NCBI RefSeq assembly: GCF_020524345.1 | Contig: NZ_JAIVLH010000025.1 | Location: 1-62,566 of the forward strand | Reading direction: 5' to 3' | Origin: Metabacillus niabensis | GTDB lineage: Bacteria; Bacillota; Bacilli; Bacillales; Bacillaceae | DNA: 62,566 bases | Shown: positions 51,076 to 60,353 of the stretch, one piece after another | How positions within the stretch are numbered: position 1 is the first letter of the stretch | Layout of the letters: each line of letters begins with the position of its first letter | Position numbers and translations under genes: made by a program | The notes under the pieces: model-generated | Seen by the model: only the letters and a program-made list of their open reading frames with translations | What the model was told of the DNA's origin: nothing | The model's database searches: none

Positions 51076-52035
51076 TTAAAAAATCTTATGTAAACGACTC
51101 ATTCCTTTTTCCGCAGTTAAAATCATTTCATCAAATAAATCTTGAACCGTTGGAATATGATCGATAAGACCGATTACCTGACCAGCCCAACCAAAACCTT
51201 CCATTTCATTCCCGTCATATATATATCTAGTATTAGCTTTACCGCTAATCACTTCTTTCAGATCTTCATAGGTTGCACCTTTCTGTTCACGCTCGATAAT
51301 ACCCAGCGCATATTGACTTTTCAACACTCGTCCCGGTGAACCTAAAGTTCTCTTTATCACAACTGTATCTGTCTCTTTTGCACTAAGAATTTCGTGCTTA
51401 TATGTTTCATTCGCATGAACACATTCTTGAGTAGCTATAAAACGAGTACCCATTTCAATGCCTTCCGCACCTAGAGCGAATGCTGCTAATAGCCCTCGCC
51501 CATCACCAATACCTCCACTTGCTAATACCGGGATGGAAACAGAATCTACGACACGAGGAACAAGTACCATTGTGCCAATATCGTCACGTCCTAAATGACC
51601 TCCACCTTCCTGACCTACCGCCATGACAACATCTGCACCTAATTCTTCAGCTTTTTGCGCTTGTCTTACTCCTGATACTAAAACTAGTGTCTTTATGTTG
51701 CATCCTCTTATTCTTTCTAAAACAGGTTGCGGGTTACCTCCAGTTATCGAAATGGCTGGTACCTTTTCCTCAATAGCCATTTCAAGTAATTCTTTATACT
51801 GACCATCGTGTTTTGCAATTGCTAGATTCACTCCAAAAGGCTTATCTGTGAGTGTCCGCACTTTACGGATTTCCTCTCTAAGTCTTTCAGGTGTACGTAG
51901 TGTTGCAGCAGTTATTTGTCCAAGTCCTCCCGCATTTGATACAGCTGCAGCTAGTTCGGCGTAAGCTAGGTAAGCCAGCCCTCCTTGGACAATTGGGTAT
52001 TTAATGCCAAATATCTCTGTTACTCGTGTTTTCAT
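51076..52035 (-). CDS. Nitronate monooxygenase
   Basis: 319 residues, FMN-dependent TIM barrel of the NMO/FabK type. Motifs: PIVQGGLAYLAYAELAAAVS, VVMAVGQEGGGHLGRDD with the GGHxG signature, VLASGGIGDGRGLLAAFALG and GTRFIATQE (FMN phosphate site). It oxidises nitronates such as propionate-3-nitronate. ATG 52035 follows AAGGAG. It is divergent from a LysR gene that may control it. Confidence 0.9.
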   Translation of the reverse strand: MKTRVTEIFGIKYPIVQGGLAYLAYAELAAAVSNAGGLGQITAATLRTPERLREEIRKVRTLTDKPFGVNLAIAKHDGQYKELLEMAIEEKVPAISITGGNPQPVLERIRGCNIKTLVLVSGVRQAQKAEELGADVVMAVGQEGGGHLGRDDIGTMVLVPRVVDSVSIPVLASGGIGDGRGLLAAFALGAEGIEMGTRFIATQECVHANETYKHEILSAKETDTVVIKRTLGSPGRVLKSQYALGIIEREQKGATYEDLKEVISGKANTRYIYDGNEMEGFGWAGQVIGLIDHIPTVQDLFDEMILTAEKGMSRLHKIF

Positions 52036-52393
52036 AACCTCTCATCTCCTTTTAAGGATGTTACCTTATAAGATTAGATATTCGACACCACGATTAATTA
52101 ATCCTATAAAGGGAACAGAAGCAACACATTTTTATCATGATCCTTCCTCTAATACTAAAATTCTAATAAAGGTGAAGTAAACACCCCTAAAGTAAATTGA
52201 AGAGTTCCTTCACCGCGTCTTTATTTCCGTCAAGACATACTAGATACCATCTTTCTTACTCATGTTTTCATCGTCGGTTCTTTAATCTATAATGATTTAT
52301 GTGTATAAAGGAATAATTATATCTTTTATCTAGATATACTTGATATGCATATCATAACTAAATTTTCTATATCATGAAAAAGGAGGATTATTT
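52036..52393. promoter_or_regulatory. Divergent control region with palindrome
   Basis: 358 bp between the nitronate monooxygenase and LysR genes. The perfect palindrome TGATATGCATATCA (52341-52354), about 40 bp before the LysR start codon, is a candidate operator. No gene is seen. Confidence 0.5.
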
Positions 52394-53290
52394 ATGGAAT
52401 TAAGAGTTTTGCGCTATTTTCTTTCTGTTGCAAGAGAAGGAAGCATGACAGCTGCTGCTGATTACTTGCATGTAACCCAGCCAACCTTATCAAGACAAAT
52501 AAAAGACCTTGAACAAGAGTTAGGGAAAAAGCTCTTTACTCGCAGTAGTCATAGTATCATTCTCACAGAAGAAGGAATCCTGTTGCGAAAAAGAGCAGAA
52601 GAAATCGTTGAGATGGTCGATAAATTAGAGACAGAATTTCATTCCATGGAAGAAACAGTAAGTGGTGATGTATACATAGGCAGCGGTGAAACAGAGGCCA
52701 TGAAAGAGATTGCGAGGGTGGTAAGAGATTTACAACTTCACTATCCACATATACGGTTTCACCTCTATAGCGGAAATGAAGAAGATGTGACTGAACGCCT
52801 TGACAAAGGATTACTTGATTTTGGTATATTAATTCAACCAGCGGATCTATCAAAATACAACTATGTCAATATCCCAGCCAAAGATGTTTGGGGAGTTGTT
52901 ATGAGAAAAGACAGTCCTCTTGCTAGCAAAGAAACGATTCAAGCAATTGATTTAGTGAATATACCGCTCATTTGTTCACGTCAAGTGATGAAACAGACAT
53001 CATCCAAAAATGAATTCGCCGATTGGTTTGGTGAAGAATTTACCAATTTAAACATCGTCACGACATACAATCTTGCCTACAATGCTGCCATTATGGTTGA
53101 AGAAGGAATTGGTTACGCATTAGCCCTTGACAAAATAGTGAACACGTCCAGTGATCGTAACCTTTGCTTTAAACCACTCGAGCCAAAACTTGAATCCGGC
53201 TTAAATATTGTTTGGAAAAAGCATCAGGTTTTTTCTGCAGCTGCTGAGCAGTTTTTAAAAGAAATTCAGAAGAAATTTTCAAATTCTTGA
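52394..53290 (+). CDS. LysR-family transcriptional regulator
   Basis: 298 residues. Helix-turn-helix: REGSMTAAADYLHVTQPTLS and RQIKDLEQELGKKLFTR. An effector-binding domain follows from about residue 90 with VYIGSGETEAMKEIARVV. It is divergent from the nitronate monooxygenase gene, which is its likely target. ATG 52394 follows AAGGAGG. A terminator is at 53319-53346. Confidence 0.92.
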   Translation: MELRVLRYFLSVAREGSMTAAADYLHVTQPTLSRQIKDLEQELGKKLFTRSSHSIILTEEGILLRKRAEEIVEMVDKLETEFHSMEETVSGDVYIGSGETEAMKEIARVVRDLQLHYPHIRFHLYSGNEEDVTERLDKGLLDFGILIQPADLSKYNYVNIPAKDVWGVVMRKDSPLASKETIQAIDLVNIPLICSRQVMKQTSSKNEFADWFGEEFTNLNIVTTYNLAYNAAIMVEEGIGYALALDKIVNTSSDRNLCFKPLEPKLESGLNIVWKKHQVFSAAAEQFLKEIQKKFSNS

Positions 53291-53318
53291 GAGAAAGTAA
53301 TGGAATACAAACCAAAAT

Positions 53319-53346
53319 AGGCAACTGCCAATGTAACAGTTGCCTA
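53319..53346 (+). terminator. Terminator after LysR gene
   Basis: AGGCAACTG/CAGTTGCCT stem between the convergent LysR and methyltransferase genes. Confidence 0.7.
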
Positions 53347-53388
53347 GAATACTTTAGGAATATATGTTATTACTCACTCTTCATCCAA

Positions 53389-54015
53389 TCATAGATGTTT
53401 ATGACACTTAATCATCATAAAATTTATTGAAGGTTTCCCTTTCATGTGCTTATTTGGCTCGTTAATGTCTGTACACTCTACTAGTCCGTATTTTTCAAAG
53501 TCTTGTTGTATGGAGTCAGTATCATAAAAATACATTTTTACTCCGTCCATAATCTCGAAATAATCCTCATCCAATTGTTTGCCCTTTCCGAACATTGGGG
53601 CTTTCTTTGAAACAGCTGTGAAAACCATATATCCATTTGGCTTTAACTGATCATAGCAATCTTGAATAAATTTTTTTCTTTCGTCTTTATTTAATAAATG
53701 AATAAGTGCATGGCTAAATATACCGTCATATTGTTTCTTTTCAAAAGGCATGTCCGACACAGAGCCATGATAAATATTGCAATCAAGGCCGTTTTGCGCT
53801 GCCAAATCAATTGCTGTTTTTGAAATTTCAATACCTGTTACATTTATACCATTATCAATAAACACCTTTGCATTTCTGCCATATCCAAAACCAGGTATCA
53901 GAATATCTTTCACATTCTTTTTTAGAAAAAAATCATTTGTTAGGATGGCAGAGTCTGTAGGTTCAAATCCCCACATCGTTTGTTTTTCGATAAAACTTGA
54001 TTCCCAGAATTCCAT
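53389..54015 (-). CDS. SAM methyltransferase (TehB/TPMT-like)
   Basis: 208 residues. MEFWESSFIEKQTMWGFEPT at the start is typical of the thiopurine methyltransferase/TehB-like group. Motif I DILIPGFGYGRNAKVF, then GIEISKTAIDLAAQNG and LKPNGYMVFTAVSKKAPMFG. It may methylate a thiol, tellurite or another toxic compound. ATG 54015 follows AAGGGGGG. Confidence 0.85.
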   Translation of the reverse strand: MEFWESSFIEKQTMWGFEPTDSAILTNDFFLKKNVKDILIPGFGYGRNAKVFIDNGINVTGIEISKTAIDLAAQNGLDCNIYHGSVSDMPFEKKQYDGIFSHALIHLLNKDERKKFIQDCYDQLKPNGYMVFTAVSKKAPMFGKGKQLDEDYFEIMDGVKMYFYDTDSIQQDFEKYGLVECTDINEPNKHMKGKPSINFMMIKCHKHL

Positions 54016-54234
54016 TGTATATTTACCCCCCTTAATTATAGATATAATAACTCTTTAATAACTATAATAAGAATTAATCTATTTGTAAATAGATTAGTTC
54101 CTTACACGTCATTTTCTATGATTCATTCTTGTAAGATAAACTGATTATTATCGTGTAGTAAAATAAGAAAATGGTGCGTTATCACTCATGATTAACGCAC
54201 CAATCTCAAGATTCCATATTCATGTGTATTCATC

Positions 54235-54990
54235 CTATCCCCGATAAAACCCACCTTCTGAATGGATAACCTGACCTGTTATCCAACCGGCATCCTCACT
54301 AGCAAGAAATGAGATGATACGGGCTGCATCGTCTGGTTGACCAATACGACCCATTGGGAATTTAGGTCGGAGATAGTCTCTTATCTCATCTGTCATCCAA
54401 GTCGAATCTGTTGGACCAGGATTCACAGCATTTACTGTAATACCCAAATGCGCCAATTCAGCAGATAAAGAGAGCGTAAAGGATGAGATTGCACCTTTTG
54501 TTGCAACATAGGCTAAATTTCCGGGCATTGGTCCTAATTGTTGACCAGATGTTAAATTAATAATACGTCCATACTGTCTATTCGTTTTCTGTATTAGTCT
54601 AGCAAACTCGACACAGAGAAGACTTGTCGCTCTCACATTCACAAAATAATGGTCATCCAAAATCTTTGCATCTAAATCCATAAAACTTGAATCAATTGAA
54701 TGTGCAGCATTATTTATTAATATTGTAGGGATGCCTATCAATCTTGTGACTTCTCTAATCAAAAGCTCGGGAGAATCACTCTTTGCCAAATCTAATTCGA
54801 TCCCCGCACAGCGGACTCCCGATTCAATCATTTCCCTTCGGAAATCCTCTTCCCAGTTAGAATCGGCATTCCAATGTGTAAAGAAAATGTCTATTCCCTC
54901 AGTTGCCAGTCTGCGACATATTGCAGCACCAATTTCTTTTTCGTTACTAACTCCAGTAATAACCGCAATTTTTTCATTATGACGATTCAC
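54235..54990 (-). CDS. SDR family oxidoreductase
   Basis: 251 residues from GTG 54990 behind GGGAGGGG. Rossmann motif KIAVITGVSNEKEIGAAICR, a variant of TGxxxGxG. NNAAHS, the catalytic set S (NLTSGQQLGPM), Y-x-x-x-K (YVATKGAIS) and the NPGPTDSTWM loop are present. It reduces or oxidises an alcohol or keto group with NAD(P)H. Annotated relatives include 3-oxoacyl-ACP reductase-like proteins. Confidence 0.9.
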   Translation of the reverse strand: MNRHNEKIAVITGVSNEKEIGAAICRRLATEGIDIFFTHWNADSNWEEDFRREMIESGVRCAGIELDLAKSDSPELLIREVTRLIGIPTILINNAAHSIDSSFMDLDAKILDDHYFVNVRATSLLCVEFARLIQKTNRQYGRIINLTSGQQLGPMPGNLAYVATKGAISSFTLSLSAELAHLGITVNAVNPGPTDSTWMTDEIRDYLRPKFPMGRIGQPDDAARIISFLASEDAGWITGQVIHSEGGFYRG

Positions 54991-55471
54991 TAAAACCCCT
55001 CCCAAATTAGGGACGGTCTGATTGTGTCAATAAAGATGTATTTTTACCCATTAATAAAAGCAGATATACAAAGGTATCTGCTTTAGAATACGGGAGTTTA
55101 ATTGTCCACACCGTGTGTCCCTTGAATGAATTCAGATAGACAGTTCCGCACACTTAATAAGCACCGATTAGTCTTTCTGTCTCTATCCAATTAATGAATC
55201 ATTACAAGGTTTTCCACATATGGATTCTTGATTCCCCTCTCATTACATCTCTTACTAAATTTTAGCAAAGAAACAACAGTAAAATCAAGGTGATTTCAGG
55301 CTTGTTATTAAAAAGTACTAATAAGCACGTTACTAAATGGAATGAAGTTTAATTAATTATTACTAAGTTTACTCTATTTCACATTCCTCAATTTAAAGTA
55401 TTATCAATTCGAGATAAATTTTATAAAAAAACTTTTATCAATCAACCTATGACGTTAGGTTAATTGAAATT
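54991..55471. other. Intergenic with hairpin and half operator
   Basis: No gene. A hairpin AAAGCAGATA/TATCTGCTTT lies at 55058-55085. AATTCGAGATAA at 55406-55417 equals one half of an MhqR-type operator but lies past the operon's end. Confidence 0.5.
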
Positions 55472-55891
55472 TCAACTAGTTTTTGAGATAGAATTATCCT
55501 TATTGAAGATTAATTGATTAACTGAAAACATTTTGCTTCCATTGATAACAAGATAAACTGCGATAGCCAAAAATGCTAAATCTAATTCATATCCTGCCAT
55601 TTGTCCATTACCTAATAGTCCAACTGAGAGTTTCACTTTTAACGTTGCGCCAATCATTAATAAACCGAATAGGGCAGATATTAGTTTTGTTGCCAATCCA
55701 ATGATTAAAGCCACACCACCAACCATCTCAAGCAATGCAACCCCATATGCGAGAAAACCTGGTAAACCTATTGCTTCAAACCATCCTACAATATTTTCAA
55801 TTCCTCCTTGGAATTTATCCAGCCCATGGATAAAAAATAATACTCCTAACGTTACACGTAAAATAAGTGCTCCTAATTCATGTTTAAACAT
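55472..55891 (-). CDS. mhqP: DoxX-family membrane protein (MhqP-like)
   Basis: 139 residues with four membrane helices and the DoxX pattern LGVLFFIHGLDKFQGGIENI, GLPGFLAYGVALLEMVGGVA and LIIGLATKL. In B. subtilis the DoxX protein MhqP is encoded in the quinone-induced mhqNOP operon. Last gene of the six-gene operon, 7 bp after the esterase gene. Probably assists membrane detoxification. Confidence 0.85.
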   Translation of the reverse strand: MFKHELGALILRVTLGVLFFIHGLDKFQGGIENIVGWFEAIGLPGFLAYGVALLEMVGGVALIIGLATKLISALFGLLMIGATLKVKLSVGLLGNGQMAGYELDLAFLAIAVYLVINGSKMFSVNQLIFNKDNSISKTS

Positions 55892-55898
55892 ACTTTAT

Positions 55899-56537
55899 TT
55901 ATCCTCCAAAATCATTTTTCTTTTCATTAATGGTTAATAAATGACGATACCACTGTGCCGCAGCATCAACTTCTTCTCTTGTTAATTGATGACCCCTATT
56001 TTCCCAATGAATTTCTACATTTGCATACGCGCTTTTTAATAATGACTCTAGTTCTTTGGATTCCAAGGGGGAGCAGATTGGATCATTTGTGCCAGCCGCA
56101 ATAAAAACAGACTTTCCAGATAAATTAGGAAGTTCCATTCCTTTTCTAGGGACCATTGGGTGATGAAGAATGGCACCTTTTAATGCATGTTGATAGTGAA
56201 ATAATAAACTAGCAGCAATATTAGCCCCATTAGAATATCCAATGGCAAATAGATTATCACGGTCGAAATCGTACTTTTCTGCTGCTTCATCAAGAAACTC
56301 ATGTAATTCCTTTGTACGAAAAATAAGATCTTCTTCATCAAATACACCTTCAGCTAATCTGCGAAAGAAACGTGGCATTCCATTTTCTAATACATTCCCT
56401 CGAACGCTTAGAATAGATGCTTCATCATCAATCATTCCAGCAAGAGGTAACAAGTCTAATTCATTTCCACCTGTACCATGAAGTAATAATAATGTAGGCT
56501 TAGTTAAATCTTTTCCTTTATTAAAAATATGTTTCAT
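55899..56537 (-). CDS. mhqD: Carboxylesterase/phospholipase (MhqD-like)
   Basis: 212 residues, alpha/beta hydrolase of the phospholipase/carboxylesterase type. LLLLHGTGGNELDLLPLAGM is the oxyanion part, LFAIGYSNGANIAASLLF the serine elbow, FIAAGTNDPICSP the acid region and ENRGHQLTREE the histidine. B. subtilis MhqD is a quinone-induced hydrolase. Its ATG overlaps the upstream stop (TAATG), so translation is coupled. Confidence 0.87.
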   Translation of the reverse strand: MKHIFNKGKDLTKPTLLLLHGTGGNELDLLPLAGMIDDEASILSVRGNVLENGMPRFFRRLAEGVFDEEDLIFRTKELHEFLDEAAEKYDFDRDNLFAIGYSNGANIAASLLFHYQHALKGAILHHPMVPRKGMELPNLSGKSVFIAAGTNDPICSPLESKELESLLKSAYANVEIHWENRGHQLTREEVDAAAQWYRHLLTINEKKNDFGG

Positions 56538-57481
56538 TATTTATCTCCCTCTAAATTACGTACTTCTATACTAGGCAAGTGTTCTTCTAATTCTTGTCGT
56601 TTTGACTCTAGCCACGACGGCAACATAAGTTTAGTTCCAAGTTCATCAATAGGTTCGTCAACTGAAAAACCTGGTGGGTCAGTTGCTATTTCGAAGAGTA
56701 TCCCTCCCTGTTCATGAAAATACACGGCTTTGAAATAGTTTCGGTCACGGATTTCTGTCGGATAAAATTCCTTTTCTTTAAGAAGAGATTCCCATCTAAG
56801 AAGATCTCCTTCATCCTTTGCCCGCCATGCAATATGATGTACAGTTCCTGCTCCCATTAGACCTCGAACGGATGGAGATAACTTGATGTCAATGATATTA
56901 CCTATGTTCTCCTCAGTTCTAAATCTAAGAAACCCCTCTTCATCACCGATACATTCAAGTCCCAATATATTTTCTAACACATCTGCAGTTTTACTAGGTT
57001 GGGCTGAAATTAATGTAGCTCCGCCAAACCCTTTAATCGCATTCTCTATTTGAATTCCGCCAAAGGTCCAACTATTTTTTGTTCCTTCATGTCGTTCTAC
57101 AAGCTCAAGCTGAAGCCCATCTGGGTCATTAAATAAAATCGTTCTCTCATCAAACCGTTCAGAATGCTGGAATTCAACCCCGAATTTTTGTAAACGATGT
57201 TCCCAAAATGGAAGGGAACCAACTGGGATCACAAAACTAATTACTCCAACTTGACCAGTTCCGATGCGTCCTTTTAACTGCTTAGCCCATGGAAAAAAAG
57301 TAATGACGGTTCCAGGTTCTCCCCTTTCGTTACCAAAATAGAGATGATACACTTCTGGACGATCAAAATTTATCGTCTTTTTTATAAGTCTTAACCCAAG
57401 GACACCAGCGTAAAAGTCGATATTCCTTTGGGCATCATTCACCATTGCTGTAATATGATGGATACCAGTTGTTTTTTGCAT
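56537..57481 (-). CDS. Ring-cleaving dioxygenase (MhqO/MhqA-like)
   Basis: 314 residues from ATG 57481 behind GGAGGGG. Two VOC modules: GIHHITAMVNDAQRNIDFYA with H10 as a metal ligand, and VHHIAWRAKDEGDLLRW for the second, ending QGGILFEIATDPPGF with the glutamate ligand. It should open hydroquinone or catechol-type rings with Fe2+ and O2. It is about 55-60% similar by eye to the operon's other dioxygenase at 58142. Confidence 0.9.
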   Translation of the reverse strand: MQKTTGIHHITAMVNDAQRNIDFYAGVLGLRLIKKTINFDRPEVYHLYFGNERGEPGTVITFFPWAKQLKGRIGTGQVGVISFVIPVGSLPFWEHRLQKFGVEFQHSERFDERTILFNDPDGLQLELVERHEGTKNSWTFGGIQIENAIKGFGGATLISAQPSKTADVLENILGLECIGDEEGFLRFRTEENIGNIIDIKLSPSVRGLMGAGTVHHIAWRAKDEGDLLRWESLLKEKEFYPTEIRDRNYFKAVYFHEQGGILFEIATDPPGFSVDEPIDELGTKLMLPSWLESKRQELEEHLPSIEVRNLEGDK

Positions 57482-57510
57482 TCTCAACCCCTCCTTACTT
57501 AAAAATTGTT

Positions 57511-58119
57511 TTATTTTGGTCGTTCTATGGAAAATATCTCACCTATTTTTGCGTAGTTTACACCTGCTAATCGACTAACAGCTCCTAAGCCCTTAGGATC
57601 AATTCTTCCTTTTTCATAAATACTATCTTCAATATGAAATTGAACAACTTTTCCTATGATAACATCACATCCTGGTGTATTGACACCGCCCAGTTCTAAA
57701 GAATGTTCTAGCACACATTCCATTCGAATTTTAGATTCTTTTACTCCAGGAACTGAAACTTTCTCACTTTCAACTGGTGTTAATTTAGCTACCATTACTT
57801 CACTCTGATTAGATGGAAGGTTAGCAGCTGTTTCATTCACCTTTTCCACATTGTCTTCATCAACAATATGAACAACAAACTCTTTTGATTCAATGATGTT
57901 TCTCGCTGTATCCTTTTGTCCCTCCTTTGATCGTTGAATGGATAATGAAATCATTGGCGGATTTGAAGATACGATATTAAAGTAACTAAATGGGGCGCCG
58001 TTTAGAACGCCCTCTTTTGAGCTTGTCGTGACAAAGGCAATAGGTCTCGGTATAATGCTACCTATTAAAAATTTATAATTCTCTCTTTCGCTATTGTTAG
58101 TAGGATCAATTGATAGCAC
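57511..58119 (-). CDS. Flavin reductase-like FMN-binding protein
   Basis: 202 residues from GTG 58119 behind AAAGGGAG. Flavin-reductase split-barrel motifs: RENYKFLIGSIIPRPIAFVT and NGAPFSYFNIVSSNPPMISL. It could reduce FMN with NAD(P)H and supply electrons or act on quinones directly. It sits between the two dioxygenase genes. Confidence 0.88.
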   Translation of the reverse strand: MLSIDPTNNSERENYKFLIGSIIPRPIAFVTTSSKEGVLNGAPFSYFNIVSSNPPMISLSIQRSKEGQKDTARNIIESKEFVVHIVDEDNVEKVNETAANLPSNQSEVMVAKLTPVESEKVSVPGVKESKIRMECVLEHSLELGGVNTPGCDVIIGKVVQFHIEDSIYEKGRIDPKGLGAVSRLAGVNYAKIGEIFSIERPK

Positions 58120-58141
58120 AGAAATCACTCCCTTTCAAAAA

Positions 58142-59080
58142 TTAGTTTAGCTCTCTTACTTTAATTGGTATTAAACCCTGTTCGATTCGTTCTCTATATT
58201 GTTCATACTGATGAGGTAACATCAATTTTTCTCCCATTGTCTCCAATGATTCATCATGTGCAAACCCTGGAGGATCAGTTGCAATTTCAAAAAGAATCTC
58301 TCCATGTTCTCTAAAGTAAATAGCATGAAAGTAGTTTCTATCTTGTACAGGAGTAACCTGATAGCCATTTTCTGAAACATATTTTTGCCAATCTAATTGA
58401 TCTTGGTCATCAACTGCTCGCCATGCGATGTGATGTACTGTTCCAACGCCCATTTGTCCTCGCCCAATAGGAGTTTGTTTTAAATCAATGATATTTCCAA
58501 TCTCTGCTGTCGAACGGAAACGACTAAAATCACCTTCTTTTGCAACAAGTTCAAGTCCCATTACCTTTTCTAATAATTCCGCCGTTTTATCTGGCTGGGT
58601 TGATAATAAGGTCGCTCCGCCAAACCCTTTAATCGCAACTTTAGGGGTTAATCCTCCAAAGTCCCATGTATTAGCCTCACCCTCTTCTCTCTCAACTATT
58701 TCCAAGTGAAGCCCATGTGGATCATCAAATTCCAGGTATTTCTCACCAAATCTATCCATTTCAGTAAATGTTACTTTGAATGATTTTAATCTTGTTTTCC
58801 AAAAAACCAAAGAACCTTTTGGAACAACGAAAGATGTAACTCCTACTTGACCGTCTCCTATCACGCCTTGGCGAGCTCCTGCCCATGGAAAGAATGTCAT
58901 AATTGTGCCTGGTTTGCCACCTTCATCACCAAAATAAAGATGGTAAGTCCCTGGATCGTCGAAATTGACCGTTTGTTTTACTAGACGCAGTCCTAACACA
59001 CCTGCATAAAAATTAACATTCTCTTGAGGGTGTCCCACGATTGCCGTTATATGGTGGATACCCATTGTTTTTCTATTCAT
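58142..59080 (-). CDS. Ring-cleaving dioxygenase (MhqO/MhqA-like)
   Basis: 312 residues from ATG 59080 behind AAAAGGAG. Same two-module VOC layout: GIHHITAIVGHPQENVNFYA, TVHHIAWRAVDDQDQLDW and HGEILFEIATDPPGF. It is a paralogue of the gene at 56537; two ring-cleaving enzymes in one operon suggests a broader substrate range. Confidence 0.9.
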   Translation of the reverse strand: MNRKTMGIHHITAIVGHPQENVNFYAGVLGLRLVKQTVNFDDPGTYHLYFGDEGGKPGTIMTFFPWAGARQGVIGDGQVGVTSFVVPKGSLVFWKTRLKSFKVTFTEMDRFGEKYLEFDDPHGLHLEIVEREEGEANTWDFGGLTPKVAIKGFGGATLLSTQPDKTAELLEKVMGLELVAKEGDFSRFRSTAEIGNIIDLKQTPIGRGQMGVGTVHHIAWRAVDDQDQLDWQKYVSENGYQVTPVQDRNYFHAIYFREHGEILFEIATDPPGFAHDESLETMGEKLMLPHQYEQYRERIEQGLIPIKVRELN

Positions 59081-59128
59081 TTTATTCACACTCCTTTTAT
59101 TCATTTAACTAAGTTTCTATCTCATTTG

Positions 59129-59746
59129 TTATAGATAGGTAACAAATTCACTTATTGGTTTACGATAACCTCGTGCTCTTCTACTCTCTACTTTCTCTTT
59201 CCCTATTGTCATCATTAAAACCACTTCATGTTGATCATCTATATTTAATGTGTTCTTAACTGCTTCAGAGTCAAAGCCAATCATAGGACAGGTATCCCAT
59301 CCTTTTTCCTGTGCAGCCATCATAAATAACATCGCTGATAAGGAAGCATTTCTAATGGCTTCATCTCTCTGGAAATCTTGACCTCTTGATTCATAAAATG
59401 TAACTGTATCATTGACCATTTGGTCGTATTCTTGTTTATTCACAATTCCTAGCATTTTTAACCCAGCATAAATATCTGATGCTAGTTGAAAAGCTTTTTT
59501 ATCGCCGAGAACAATAATAACCGCAGAAGAACTTGATACTTTATATTGTCCATAAGCAGCCTCCCTTATTTTCTCTTTCACAACTGGATCTATTACAGTT
59601 ACATATTTGGTATGTTGTAGATTAAAAGCTGATGGAGCAAGTTTGACTAATTCAAATATTTCATTTAGTTCTTCTTTTTTTATCGAATGATCAGGAAGAA
59701 AGTTATTTGCTGAACGTCTCTCTTTTACTAATTGAATAAAATCCAT
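59129..59746 (-). CDS. mhqN: Nitroreductase (MhqN-like)
   Basis: 205 residues from ATG 59746; AAGGAG is 10 nt upstream, TTG 59755 is too close to it. Nitroreductase-family FMN motifs: VKERRSANNFLPDHSI, KLAPSAFNLQHTKYVTV and DTCPMIGFDSEAV. It reduces quinones or nitro compounds. First gene of the operon, behind an MhqR-like operator. Confidence 0.9.
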   Translation of the reverse strand: MDFIQLVKERRSANNFLPDHSIKKEELNEIFELVKLAPSAFNLQHTKYVTVIDPVVKEKIREAAYGQYKVSSSSAVIIVLGDKKAFQLASDIYAGLKMLGIVNKQEYDQMVNDTVTFYESRGQDFQRDEAIRNASLSAMLFMMAAQEKGWDTCPMIGFDSEAVKNTLNIDDQHEVVLMMTIGKEKVESRRARGYRKPISEFVTYL

Positions 59747-60353
59747 ATTTTCCAATCTCCTTAATTAAAGAATCTTCATTTCGAGGTATATTAGAATAAA
59801 AAAATAAACATATTATAGCGGCCAGTACCGATTAAAGCTGAACAAATATCGATAAATGTTGCTTTCTCCAAAAGGATGATTTGAACATTTTCTTGATAAC
59901 CTTATCATACAATTTATCTCGAATTAAATAATCTTGAATATGAGATAATGTTATTTAATTTATCTCATTTTGTCAATATATATATTCGTTTTTTATATTT
60001 TTTTCTAAAAAGACTTATTTAGTTTCTACCTTGCTTTAACATGAAAGATGATTGAAGCTAAACAAAGAAACCATTTCTAATCCAGAATTCCTCGCAAATT
60101 TTCAACAAAGTTTCTTTATTTTCTATTGCTATTTGCCCTTTAAGTAAACGAAAAAGACGATTACGTTTAAAGTAATCGTCCTTAATGGTCGTGTTGCTAG
60201 TATCGATATACAGCACTAAAAATTTCAACTATTCAAGAAAAATAACAAGACATTTGAGTGAAAATTAAAGGTTTTAACTCATCAGAATAGCCACATAGAA
60301 TAAAGTTGATATTAGATCTTACTGGTTTTACTCACGTTCGACATGGACATAAT
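59747..60353. other. Intergenic, operon promoter and terminator
   Basis: It holds the mhq operon promoter and operator at 59931-59976, and a hairpin GACGATTAC/GTAATCGTC at 60156-60180 followed by T's on the minus strand, probably the terminator of the hydrolase at 60354. No gene is seen. Confidence 0.55.
59931..59976 (-). promoter_or_regulatory. mhq operon promoter with MhqR-type operator
   Basis: On the minus strand, TTGACA (59976-59971), 17 nt and TAACAT (59953-59948). The operator ATCTTGAATATGAGATAA (59931-59948) follows at once and matches the known MhqR inverted repeat ATCTCGAATTCGAGATAA at 15 of 18 positions. A further half site, TATCTCGAATT, lies at 59916-59926. Confidence 0.75.
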
